33,327 nucleotides of DNA, taken from the NCBI GenBank assembly GCA_030038355.1, contig JASHPB010000173.1, forward strand, positions 1-33,327, written 5' to 3'. Below the pieces are notes generated by a model that saw only the letters and a list, made by a program, of their open reading frames with translations, had not been told where the DNA came from and searched no databases. A program made the translations under genes and the position numbers. This DNA comes from Candidatus Binataceae bacterium (GTDB lineage Bacteria; Desulfobacterota; Binatia; Binatales; Binataceae). This document shows, piece by piece, positions 7,956-15,379 of the stretch (its first letter is position 1; each line of letters starts with the position of its first letter).

Positions 7956-9287
7956 TCAGTAGTAATCGACGGGATCAATCTGCCGCTTCGCGCCATACCA
8001 GAACAGCATGTTCTCCGTCAGCCCCTGCCAAGTGAACTTGCCCGGCGGCAGCAGGAGCCGCTTGAACATCGACTTCAACGAATAGAACTCCCTGGTGCAG
8101 CGCCACACTCCCTCCTCTACTTCCTGCGGCGACATGTTCTTGGGCACGAACATGCAGCGGAAGTTGTTGGTGAAGAGGTCGGCGTCAGGGATGATCACGC
8201 GGCCCTCGGCCTCGAGCTTGTCGCGCATCGGCGTGCCCTTGCGCGGCGTGACGGTGTTGAAGAAAGCCTCGGGCGCCTTGACCTCATGCAGAAACTTCAT
8301 CGTATCGTTGAAAATCTGCGGATGGTCTTCCTCGAGGCCGAACAGGAAGTTGAGCGAATAATAGATGCCGTATTTCTCGAGGCGCTTCAGCAGCTTCTTA
8401 TACTGCCCGGCATGGTTCTGAATCTTGTTCATCGATAGCAGGCTGTCCTGGCTTATCGATTCGACTCCAATATTGACGTGGAACACTCCAGCCTTGGCCG
8501 CGAGCTCGAGGAGCTCCTCGTCGTGATTCGAGTTGACGGTCCAGAGGCACGAGAAGCGGATGTTGAGCGGCTCGAGCGCCTTGAATAATTCCTTGGCGAA
8601 CTTGTGCTTGCCCGTGATCTGATCGTCGATGAACTGGAAGCGGCGGAATCCCGTGATTTTTATAGTCTGCTGGATTTCCTCGATTATGTCCTCGACCGGG
8701 CGCGTCCGATACGAACCTTCATAGAAAACCGGAATCTCGCAGAACGAGCAGCGGTAGGGGCATCCGCGGCTCGCCTGGATCGGCACCGCCTTGAATAGGT
8801 AGCGGTTGAGCTTCAGCAACTCGTGGCGCGGGCGCGGCAGGTTCTTGAGATCGTGGACCTTGTCAGCCTTATAAACCTGCTTGAGCTTGCCGTCGCGCCA
8901 ATCCTGTAGCAGCCCGGGCCATACGAGATCGGCTTCGCCCTTGACGACGGCGTCGCAATGATGGAGCGCTTCTTCGGTTTGCAGCGTCGCGTGGAAACCG
9001 CCGAAGACGACGGGAATACCGCGGCGGCGGAACTCGTCGCCCAGCTCGTAGGCGCGGAGCGAGGCGCCGATCGTAGTCGTCATGCCGACAAGATCCCATC
9101 CACCGTCCCAGTTGATGTCCTCGAGGCGCTCGTCGCAAAGCGTGACGTCGTAGTCCTCGGGCGTGAGCCCCGCGAGCAGCGGGACCATGAGGCCCATGAT
9201 GAGACGCCACCTGGTCTTGTGCGGAGTGCCGTCGAGATGGACGGTCGTGGGTTGCACCAGCAGGATCTTGGGTTTCTTACCGCTCAT
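7956..9287 (-). CDS. B12-binding-domain radical SAM protein
   Basis: A 443-residue cobalamin-type radical SAM enzyme. Residues ~8-140 form a B12-binding-like Rossmann region (KILLVQPTT, YDVTLCDERLEDI, LVGMTTTIGASLRAYEL, VVFGGFHATL). The 4Fe-4S/SAM motif is C176-x3-C180-x2-C183 within SRGCPYRCSFCE. Downstream elements include FRRFQFIDDQI, HVNIGVES and SLNFLFGLEED, typical of the TIM barrel. The C-terminal region (TPRKGTPMRDKLEAEGR onward) resembles that of HpnP-like and related lipid or natural-product methylases. Family members commonly methylate unactivated carbons or rearrange tetrapyrroles and lipids. Start is ATG 9287, 21 bases after the phosphatidyltransferase stop, so the two are co-transcribed. 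The substrate is unknown; HpnP itself is possible but not supported strongly. Confidence 0.85.
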   Translation of the reverse strand: MSGKKPKILLVQPTTVHLDGTPHKTRWRLIMGLMVPLLAGLTPEDYDVTLCDERLEDINWDGGWDLVGMTTTIGASLRAYELGDEFRRRGIPVVFGGFHATLQTEEALHHCDAVVKGEADLVWPGLLQDWRDGKLKQVYKADKVHDLKNLPRPRHELLKLNRYLFKAVPIQASRGCPYRCSFCEIPVFYEGSYRTRPVEDIIEEIQQTIKITGFRRFQFIDDQITGKHKFAKELFKALEPLNIRFSCLWTVNSNHDEELLELAAKAGVFHVNIGVESISQDSLLSMNKIQNHAGQYKKLLKRLEKYGIYYSLNFLFGLEEDHPQIFNDTMKFLHEVKAPEAFFNTVTPRKGTPMRDKLEAEGRVIIPDADLFTNNFRCMFVPKNMSPQEVEEGVWRCTREFYSLKSMFKRLLLPPGKFTWQGLTENMLFWYGAKRQIDPVDYY

Positions 9288-9308
9288 TTCCTTCCGCCAT
9301 TCCTCCGT

Positions 9309-10484
9309 TCATGCCGGGCTGGAGTTCGATTGGGCAGCGCTCTGGCGGCGGTATGTCAGCCAGATAAGTACCGCTGCGAAAACATAGGTGCCGAACGCCG
9401 TTCCCCAGGCAAACCACTCTAACCGATTGGTTAGGGCGAACACTACAAGCATATAGGCGAAATCTCGGCCGCTCCATCGATCTACGGCGTCAAGCCATTT
9501 GGCGGCTTCATCGCCGTGGATATGAAAAGCGCGCCAGGTTGCGACCGCGCACATCGCGAAGCCGCCGAGAACGAGCGGGAGCAGATAGAGATAGGCGCTG
9601 CTCATGCTCGCCCGATAGCATCCGAGGAACACGCCGATGAAGATTCCGACATGCACGATATTGTCGGTAATGATGTCGAGTTGGCCGCCGAATTTCGTTT
9701 CCGACATCTTGAGGCGCGCAAGTTCGCCGTCGACGCCGTCCAGCGTGACCGACAGCAGGAAAAGAAGCGCCGCCAAAAGCCGTACCCAATAGCCCGGTAT
9801 CGAAAACAGCCACGCGCATGCGAGGCCCAGGATCGTATTCGCGATCGTGACCTGATTCGGCGTGATCTGCGTGCGCGCGAGGCGATAACTGATACGCCAG
9901 GAGAGCCTGCGATCGATGAGCCGCGCTAAAATCGCGTCTTTGGCCGCGGTTTCACGGCGTAGCTCTCGCGCGAGGCGAAGCTCGGCTTCAGCGCGATCCT
10001 CGGGGCGGCCGTTGAGGGCGAAAGGCAGCAGCGCCGCCGTCGCGGGACGAATGTCGTTGACGATCCCACCGCGCTTCAAAATTTCGCCGACCGGGCCGAC
10101 GGCAATCTCACCGCCACGGTCGTGATCGGTCGTGACGGTCCGCGTAACGACTCCGGATCCGCCCTCGTACTCAGTTATCAGTTGTTCAAGTTGAGGCCTC
10201 GTCACCACGAGGTTGCCCGAGAGCGAAAGCACGGCGGCGCCCGGCTCGAGGCCTTCGATGCGCCCAACCGCTTGGTCAGGTGACTCGATCATCAGAACGT
10301 CTTGACGGCTCCTGAAGCGGCCTAGCGACTTAGAAATGTCGTCCCTGCGACCGGGCTGGACCGCGATAACGAAACGCCGGATGCCGGCGCGCTCGCAATT
10401 GATCATCAGCCGTTCCATCAGGGAGCGGCCGAAAATCATGTTGTTGGCGCGCGACGGCGCCGCTATGAGTGCAGTTTCTATCAC
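9309..10484 (-). CDS. CDP-alcohol phosphatidyltransferase with degenerate nucleotidyltransferase N-domain
   Basis: A 391-residue two-domain protein. Residues ~190-390 are a membrane CDP-alcohol phosphatidyltransferase with an intact signature D249-x2-D252-G-x2-A-R257-x8-G266-x3-D270-x3-D274, followed by several hydrophobic helices. This class transfers a CMP-activated phospho-alcohol or diacylglycerol phosphate onto an alcohol. Residues ~1-150 look like a MobA/GlmU-type nucleotidyltransferase (ETALIAAP, RRFVIAVQPGR, AAVLSLSGNLVV), but the usual GxGxR nucleotide loop is replaced by PSRANNM and the KP motif is missing, so catalysis there is doubtful. The layout recalls bifunctional inositol-phosphate cytidylyltransferase/phosphotransferases. 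GTG start at 10484, preceded by GAGGGG. Confidence 0.85.
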   Translation of the reverse strand: MIETALIAAPSRANNMIFGRSLMERLMINCERAGIRRFVIAVQPGRRDDISKSLGRFRSRQDVLMIESPDQAVGRIEGLEPGAAVLSLSGNLVVTRPQLEQLITEYEGGSGVVTRTVTTDHDRGGEIAVGPVGEILKRGGIVNDIRPATAALLPFALNGRPEDRAEAELRLARELRRETAAKDAILARLIDRRLSWRISYRLARTQITPNQVTIANTILGLACAWLFSIPGYWVRLLAALLFLLSVTLDGVDGELARLKMSETKFGGQLDIITDNIVHVGIFIGVFLGCYRASMSSAYLYLLPLVLGGFAMCAVATWRAFHIHGDEAAKWLDAVDRWSGRDFAYMLVVFALTNRLEWFAWGTAFGTYVFAAVLIWLTYRRQSAAQSNSSPA

Positions 10485-11063
10485 GTCTCGCTCAACCCCT
10501 CATCAATCCGCTCATCCAAATATCACCGGCAATCCGGCGAGTTCCGGCCAAGGTAACATGCACTTAACGCAGAAGCGAGAAGCCGCGCTTCTGCAAATGA
10601 AGATCTTTTATGAGGCATTCTGCTTGTATTGAGTCCACATTTGCGTGTCGGCGCAGCTATCTGGTTGCAGCATGCAGCATCGCACCTGCCCGATAGCCGC
10701 CGGCAAGGTGTCGCGGATGTCGCAAATCACGAAGAAGGCTGGACTAATCATGACTAGACGGCCGGATCGGTTCCAGTCAGTCGTGGTACGCACCTTGCGT
10801 GCTCGTGCATCCAACTGACGACTCGCCACAGCCCGGATCGCAAGTAGCTCTCAATCGGGCCGGCGCGGAGTTCGCCGGAGCAGTGCTTGATAAGAGCGCA
10901 AATTTCTCTAGCCACGGGATCGCTCTCGCAATACACCTCGACCAAAAACCACCGCCGAGCCGAAGATTCTCGGTTGGATGCCGTCCGAGGCGAAGACGAT
11001 TCACCCGATATGCCTAGCACCATAACTGAATCGTTTTACGCAGCGTTATAGAGGCGGGTCGCT
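10485..11063. other. Divergent intergenic region, no firm gene
   Basis: A 579-base gap between divergently transcribed genes. It should hold promoters for the minus-strand phosphatidyltransferase/radical SAM operon and for the plus-strand HAD operon, but no clear -35/-10 pairs stand out. A minus-strand frame at 11023-10754 (89 codons; CALIKHCSGELRAGPIESYL within it) has a somewhat protein-like composition but no family I recognise. A second minus-strand frame at 10829-10608 is equally unsupported. Confidence 0.35.
10569..10594. promoter_or_regulatory. Nine-bp inverted repeat in a divergent intergenic region
   Basis: GCAGAAGCG (10569-10577) and CGCTTCTGC (10586-10594) are perfect inverted arms separated by 8 bases, about 85 bases upstream of the phosphatidyltransferase start. 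It could be an operator for a dimeric regulator or an RNA hairpin. There is no strong T tract and no evidence for one choice over the other. Confidence 0.35.
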
Positions 11064-11819
11064 TTGGATGCTAAGCTAATGCGACGAATGGCTTCGGTTA
11101 AGGGAATATTATTCGACTTCGGCGGTACGCTCGACGGTCCGACGCACTGGCTCGACCGCTTTCTCGCGCAATATCGCGCGGCTGGAATCGAGATCAGCCG
11201 CGGCGAACTGGACCCAGCCTTCGATCACGGAACGAAGACTGGGTACCACGCGGCAAGCGTGCTCTCGCGGTTTCGGCTGACGGACCTCGCGCGGTTCCTC
11301 GTTGGTCAGCAGCTCGAATACCTGCGTGCGAGCGGATCCGAACCGATTCGCTCGATGCTCTCGAAGGCCGACGATAAGCGGCGCCATCGGATCGTCGAAG
11401 AAATAACAACGTCCTTCGTTCGCGAGACGAAGGCCGGACTCGCCGACAGCAAGGCACTGCTCACGAGTCTGAAGGCTCGCTTCAAGCTCGGCGTCGTCTC
11501 CAACTTTTACGGCAACCTTGACGCGATTCTTGACGAAGTTGGCATGGGTAAGCTCTTTGCCACGGTCGCAGATTCGAGTAAGTTGAAGGTCTTCAAGCCC
11601 GATCCCGAAATCTTTACGGTTGCGCTCAATTCGCTCCGCCTCGAATCAGCCGAGACGGCGATGGTCGGTGATTCTCTCGACCAAGACTGCGCACCGGCAC
11701 ATCGCCTCGGGCTTCACACCGTCTGGTACAACGCGCATCCGAATGGACGTGGCGATAGCGCGGGCGTCGCGGATTTCACGATCGGCTCGCTTGCGGGGTT
11801 GAACGACATCAACTGGTGA
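11064..11819 (+). CDS. HAD-superfamily protein with DFGGT motif I
   Basis: About 251 residues with the haloacid-dehalogenase layout. Motif I is ILFDFGGTLDG (D18), motif II is LGVVSNF, the conserved lysine lies in VFKPDPEIF, and motif IV is MVGDSLDQD. A helical cap lies between residues ~40 and 120. The second motif I residue, normally Asp and the general acid/base in phosphatases, is Gly (G20); DFGGT variants are known in annotated HAD proteins, so activity is uncertain. TTG 11064 has the best upstream GAGGCGGG; in-frame ATGs at 11079 and 11088 are alternatives. Its 3' end overlaps the nucleotidyltransferase by 4 bases, so the two are translationally coupled. Confidence 0.8.
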   Translation: MDAKLMRRMASVKGILFDFGGTLDGPTHWLDRFLAQYRAAGIEISRGELDPAFDHGTKTGYHAASVLSRFRLTDLARFLVGQQLEYLRASGSEPIRSMLSKADDKRRHRIVEEITTSFVRETKAGLADSKALLTSLKARFKLGVVSNFYGNLDAILDEVGMGKLFATVADSSKLKVFKPDPEIFTVALNSLRLESAETAMVGDSLDQDCAPAHRLGLHTVWYNAHPNGRGDSAGVADFTIGSLAGLNDINW

Positions 11820-12532
11820 CGACGATGCAAGGCGCAATCATAGCGGCTGGACGCGGAGAACGGCTCCGCATGACGCGCGATGACTTGCCCAAGCCCCTGG
11901 TCGAGCTTGGTGGCGAGACGATGCTCGTGCGCCAGGCGCGAGCGCTGCTCGCCGCGGGTGCGTCATCGGTGGTTGCGATTGTTAACTCGGAAACCGCGCG
12001 TGCGGCTGAGCGTATCAAGCTTGTCACACCGCCCGGCGTCACAATCGTCGTTAAGGATACGGCGAGTTCGATGGAAACAATGCTGACGCTCGGTGATTGG
12101 CTCACGCCCGGATGGTTCGTTGCGGCGACCGTTGATTCGATTGTCTCCGCCACGGAACTGGCGCGCTTCATCGCTGAAGCGCGACGGATAGTTGAGCATC
12201 GAAGCGACCAACAAGTAGCGGGCGTCCTTGGCGTCACGCGATGGCGCGGTGATCGCAAGCCGCTGTTTGCGAAGGTCTCGAAGGAGGGACTGGTAACACG
12301 CCTTGGAAGCGATCAGACTTCCAACGTCACTGCCGGACTGTATTGCCTGCATACAAGGATCTTTGCGCTGGCCGGTGAAGCGCGACGCGCCGGCCTCGAT
12401 GCGCTTCGTCGATTTCTGGCCATGCTGATCGACAATCGGATGAAGCTGTATGCAGTGCAAGTTACCGGCGCGATCGATGTGGATGAACAGAGCGACCTCG
12501 AAGCCGCTCGTCGCGCGATACGGAGCATGTGA
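11816..12532 (+). CDS. MobA-like / sugar-phosphate-type nucleotidyltransferase
   Basis: About 238 residues. The N-terminus carries the nucleotide-binding signature IIAAGRGERLR, followed by LPKPLVELGG, which supplies the conserved lysine. A VAATVDSIV segment marks the metal-binding region, and the C-terminal AIDVDEQSDLEAARR is the usual terminal motif with a metal-binding Asp. Such enzymes transfer NMP to sugar phosphates, phosphocholine or similar alcohol phosphates, giving the activated donor a CDP-alcohol phosphotransferase could use. The start is either GTG 11816, overlapping the HAD stop as GTGA, or ATG 11825, which gives the more typical family N-terminus. The next gene overlaps its stop (TGATG). 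The nucleotide and the alcohol are not determinable. Confidence 0.85.
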   Translation: MTTMQGAIIAAGRGERLRMTRDDLPKPLVELGGETMLVRQARALLAAGASSVVAIVNSETARAAERIKLVTPPGVTIVVKDTASSMETMLTLGDWLTPGWFVAATVDSIVSATELARFIAEARRIVEHRSDQQVAGVLGVTRWRGDRKPLFAKVSKEGLVTRLGSDQTSNVTAGLYCLHTRIFALAGEARRAGLDALRRFLAMLIDNRMKLYAVQVTGAIDVDEQSDLEAARRAIRSM

Positions 12533-13380
12533 TGAGCTACCGTGCGTTGGGAATTTATCGAGAGCCGGAGTTTTCGCCAGGCAAGGTCGAGGCCGATGCC
12601 GCAATCCTCGACGGTGTGCTCGCGGAACTCGCGCGCGAAGGCTACGAAACCTCGACGATGGATGCGCAGAGCTTCGGCGCGGGCGCGCCCGCTCAAGCCG
12701 ACATCATCCTTGCCATGTGCCAGGGCGAGAAGGCATTGAAACGCCTGGCCGAAGCCGAACAGGCAGGCGCGATCACGATCAACTCCGCGCTCGCGATTCG
12801 AAATTGTTATCGCGACTTGCTCGCGTCGGGACTCAGGCAGGCTGGCGTGCCGACCCCGGCGGGAGCTTTGATTCCGACCGATGGACCGATCGACTTGCGC
12901 CGCCTCGTCGGCGTGGACTTGAGCAGCGGGGTGTTCGTCAAACGCGGCGACCTCCACGCGCTCGCCGCAGATGATGTGCGGCGAATCGTAGGCCGCGTAG
13001 AGCTCGAATCGGCTCTGAGGGGGTTCGCGAGCCGCGGTGTGCCGCTCGCCTACGTGCAGCAGGAAGCGCTCGGCGGCGTCGTGAAATTCTATGGCGTCGC
13101 GGGCGGATACTTTTCCGCGCTGCCCGAGCAGGACGAGATTCCCGAGGCTGCCGTGCGCGACTTGTCCGAAGCGGCTCATCGCGCTGCCGACGTGCTCGGC
13201 CTGGTCGCCTGGGGTGGTGATGCGGTCTTGAGTGGCGATCGATTTGCGATTATCGACTTTAACGACTGGCCGAGTTACAGCCGGGTCCGCGCACTCGCCG
13301 CACGTGCAATCGCGCGTCACGCGATCTCGATGATGGGCCGGCGCCGCGCTGACGCTCCAGTCGAAGCGAGGAAGGATTAA
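12532..13380 (+). CDS. ATP-grasp-like protein
   Basis: About 282 residues from ATG 12532, which overlaps the upstream stop; a GTG at 12529 is an alternative. Features of the ATP-grasp fold are visible: an N-terminal Rossmann-like half, the INSALAIRNCYRDLL segment that precedes the ATP-binding domain, a VFVKRG lysine strand near residue 130, a YVQQEAL strand near 175, and a metal-binding end with IIDFNDWPSYSR, the usual DxNxWPSF element. ATP-grasp enzymes ligate carboxylates to amines or thiols, or phosphorylate. The domain is rather short and the substrate unknown. Placement between a nucleotidyltransferase and an aminotransferase suggests it modifies an amino- or carboxyl-bearing intermediate. 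Confidence 0.75.
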   Translation: MSYRALGIYREPEFSPGKVEADAAILDGVLAELAREGYETSTMDAQSFGAGAPAQADIILAMCQGEKALKRLAEAEQAGAITINSALAIRNCYRDLLASGLRQAGVPTPAGALIPTDGPIDLRRLVGVDLSSGVFVKRGDLHALAADDVRRIVGRVELESALRGFASRGVPLAYVQQEALGGVVKFYGVAGGYFSALPEQDEIPEAAVRDLSEAAHRAADVLGLVAWGGDAVLSGDRFAIIDFNDWPSYSRVRALAARAIARHAISMMGRRRADAPVEARKD

Positions 13381-13396
13381 AGATTCCGCTCCCCTG

Positions 13397-14758
13397 ATGA
13401 CTACATCCAAAGGCAAGCTTCCCCATATCGCGACGCAGGTTCCGGGACCCAAGTCAAAAGAGATTTTCGAAGAAGAACAGGCGTACATCGCCCCCGGCCG
13501 CCAGCGAATTTCGCTGCTCGCCGGGGTTGCGTTCGATCACGGCGAAGGTGCCACGCTGACCGACGCCGACGGCAACACCTATATCGATTTCTTTGCGGGC
13601 GTTGCGGTCGCGAGCCTCGGCCATGCGCATCCTGGATATTCGAAAGCGCTCGGCGAGCAGGCGGCACGGCTCACGGTCGGCACTTTCGCAACCAAAGAGC
13701 GCGCCGCGGCGTTCAAACTGCTTGGCGAAGTCGCGCCCGGCGATCTCAAGCGCGCTCATCTATATAGCGGCGGCGCCGAGGCGGTCGAAGCAGCGCTCCG
13801 GCTCGCGCGATCCGCGACTAAGAAGCATGAAGTGGTAAGCTTCTGGGGTGGCTTCCACGGCAAGACCGGTGGCGTGATCGGCCTTATCGGCGACGAATCG
13901 AAGCAGGGCTACGGTCCGCTTCCTGGCGGCCGCTACCAGGTGCCTTACGCCGACTGCTACCGATGCCCGTTCAAGCTGAAGCATCCGTCGTGCGGTCTCG
14001 CATGCGTCGATTTTGCGCGCGAACAGGTGCAGAACAGCTCCGCAGGTGAGGTCGCGGCAATCCTCGTCGAGCCGATGCAGGGCACCGCCGGTAACGTGAT
14101 TCCGCCGGATGACTGGCTACCCGCCGTCAAGTCGATGGCGAAGGACTTTGGCGCCCTGCTGGTGGCCGATGAAATGATCACTGGCTTCGGCCGCACCGGA
14201 AAATGGTGGGGTGTCGAGCATAGCGGCGTAACCCCCGATATCGTTACCGTCGGCAAAGGAATGGGTTCGGGATTTCCGGTCTCGGGCGTGCTGCTCAGCG
14301 ACGAACTCGGCAAGGCCGAGCCTTTCGGCAAGCCGAGCGCGTCATCGTCGAGCTACGGTGGCAATCCGCTCGCGGCGGTCGCCGTGTCTGAGACGATCAA
14401 GACGGTTCGCAAGGAAGGGCTGGTCGACAATTCGCATCGCGTCGGCGATCGGATGCTCAGGCGGCTCCGCGAGTTCGTCGAGAAGTATGAATTCGTCGGC
14501 GACGTTCGCGGCCGAGGCTTGATGATCGGGATCGATCTCGTCCGCAATCGCGACAGCAAGCAGCTCCTCAATCGCAAAGTTACCGAGCAGATCTTCAAGG
14601 AATGCCTCAAGCGCGGGCTCATCACGATGAGTTACTTCCCGCGTGTGCGGATCAATCCGCCGCTCGTGATAACCGAGCAACAGGCCGACGCCGGCATCGA
14701 TATCCTCGACGAGGTGTTCGCCGACGTCGCGGATCACATCGACTGGCGCGCGGCCTGA
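13397..14758 (+). CDS. Class III PLP-dependent aminotransferase
   Basis: A 453-residue fold-type I aminotransferase of the 4-aminobutyrate/ornithine/glutamate-semialdehyde group. Diagnostic elements are a substrate-side FAGVAVASLGHAHP segment, the PLP phosphate loop SGGAEAVEAAL (~124-134), the ring-stacking WGGFHGKTGG, the Asp of LLVADEMITGFGRTG (D258) and the Schiff-base lysine K287 in TVGKGMGSGFP. Four cysteines in CYRCPFKLKHPSCGLAC are shared with a subset of GABA-type transaminases. It begins 16 bases after the ATP-grasp gene. It could be a general omega-amino acid transaminase, or could supply an amine to the product of this cluster. HpnO of hopanoid synthesis is of the same class, but the gene is not next to the hopanoid operon. 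Confidence 0.88.
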   Translation: MTTSKGKLPHIATQVPGPKSKEIFEEEQAYIAPGRQRISLLAGVAFDHGEGATLTDADGNTYIDFFAGVAVASLGHAHPGYSKALGEQAARLTVGTFATKERAAAFKLLGEVAPGDLKRAHLYSGGAEAVEAALRLARSATKKHEVVSFWGGFHGKTGGVIGLIGDESKQGYGPLPGGRYQVPYADCYRCPFKLKHPSCGLACVDFAREQVQNSSAGEVAAILVEPMQGTAGNVIPPDDWLPAVKSMAKDFGALLVADEMITGFGRTGKWWGVEHSGVTPDIVTVGKGMGSGFPVSGVLLSDELGKAEPFGKPSASSSSYGGNPLAAVAVSETIKTVRKEGLVDNSHRVGDRMLRRLREFVEKYEFVGDVRGRGLMIGIDLVRNRDSKQLLNRKVTEQIFKECLKRGLITMSYFPRVRINPPLVITEQQADAGIDILDEVFADVADHIDWRAA

Positions 14759-14813
14759 GATGGCTTTGCACTTACTGAGCAGCAGTCATTCTGCTTCAAG
14801 ACCTGGGGAAATC

Positions 14814-14875
14814 CTCACCCGGCGTGCGCTTTGCGCCCGCCGTCCTCTCCCTGGTCAAGGGGAGGGACTTTCGTG
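14814..14875. repeat. REP-like palindromic intergenic element
   Basis: GGCGTGCGC (14821-14829) and GCGCCCGCC (14833-14841) form a hairpin with one mismatch and a TTT-containing loop. They are flanked by CTCACCC and by CCTCTCCCTGGTCAAGGGGA, a second partly self-complementary block. The composite resembles short palindromic elements scattered between genes in many GC-rich genomes. It fills most of the gap between the aminotransferase and the next HAD gene. Copy number in the genome cannot be seen here. Confidence 0.5.
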
Positions 14876-14895
14876 ACCTGGTTGGTTGCTTCGCT

Positions 14896-15369
14896 ATGAA
14901 TGAGAACGGCAACGCGGCGCTGTTTCTCGATCTCGCCGGCACGCTGGTGACGATTGATGAGACTCGTTCGATCTATCACGACGCGTGCGGCCATCTGAAG
15001 ATCGAGCTCCTGCCGAACGTCGCGGAAAAGCTTGCGCCGATGCGCGACCATTTGATGCTGGTCGTCACTAATCAGTCCGGAATCAATCGCGGATGGTTCA
15101 CGATGGCGCAGGTCGAGGATGCGATGCGCGAGCTGGATCACAAGCTTGGCGACATTCTCACCGGATGGCAGATATGTCCGCACGTGCCCGACGACAACTG
15201 TGCGTGCCGCAAGCCCAAGGCCGGCATGATCCTCGAGCTCGCGGAACTCTACGGCGTCGACCTGCGCAACTCGACGATGGTTGGAGACCAGGATGTCGAT
15301 GAGCAAGCGGCGACGGCCGCCGGCGTGGGCCGCTTCATCTACGCCCAGGAATTCTTCGGCTGGGACTGA
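14896..15369 (+). CDS. GmhB/HisB-type HAD protein with altered motif I
   Basis: A 157-residue capless HAD protein starting at ATG 14896 (MNENGNAALF). The frame is open further upstream, but that part is the palindromic repeat. The overall pattern matches D,D-heptose 1,7-bisphosphate and histidinol-phosphate phosphatases: VVTNQSGINRG (motif II), a zinc loop with C94, H96, C102 and C104 (CPHVPDDNCACRKPK), and VGDQDVD (motif IV). Motif I reads FLDLAGTL, so the nucleophile D12 is present but the second Asp is Ala14. This would disable ordinary phosphomonoesterase chemistry. The Qng1 gene starts 10 bases after its stop, so the pair is co-transcribed. Confidence 0.8.
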   Translation: MNENGNAALFLDLAGTLVTIDETRSIYHDACGHLKIELLPNVAEKLAPMRDHLMLVVTNQSGINRGWFTMAQVEDAMRELDHKLGDILTGWQICPHVPDDNCACRKPKAGMILELAELYGVDLRNSTMVGDQDVDEQAATAAGVGRFIYAQEFFGWD

Positions 15370-15379
15370 GCAAACTTCA

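Noticed and set aside
7956-9287. Naming the radical SAM protein hpnP
   Set aside because: There is similarity in layout, but length, gene partners and C-terminus do not make the call safe.
10754-11023. Minus-strand frame (89 codons) in the divergent intergenic region
   Set aside because: No family match, no ribosome site and competing frames on the same strand; left as an unassigned intergenic region.
12313-13488. A long minus-strand open frame (391 codons) antisense to the nucleotidyltransferase and ATP-grasp genes
   Set aside because: It is a shadow frame in GC-rich DNA; the plus-strand genes have clear motifs and overlapping starts, and the antisense translation has no recognisable domain.
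13397-14758. Naming the class III aminotransferase hpnO
   Set aside because: HpnO belongs to this class, but the gene is 6 kb from the hopanoid operon in a different functional cluster, and sequence alone does not distinguish it from general omega-transaminases.
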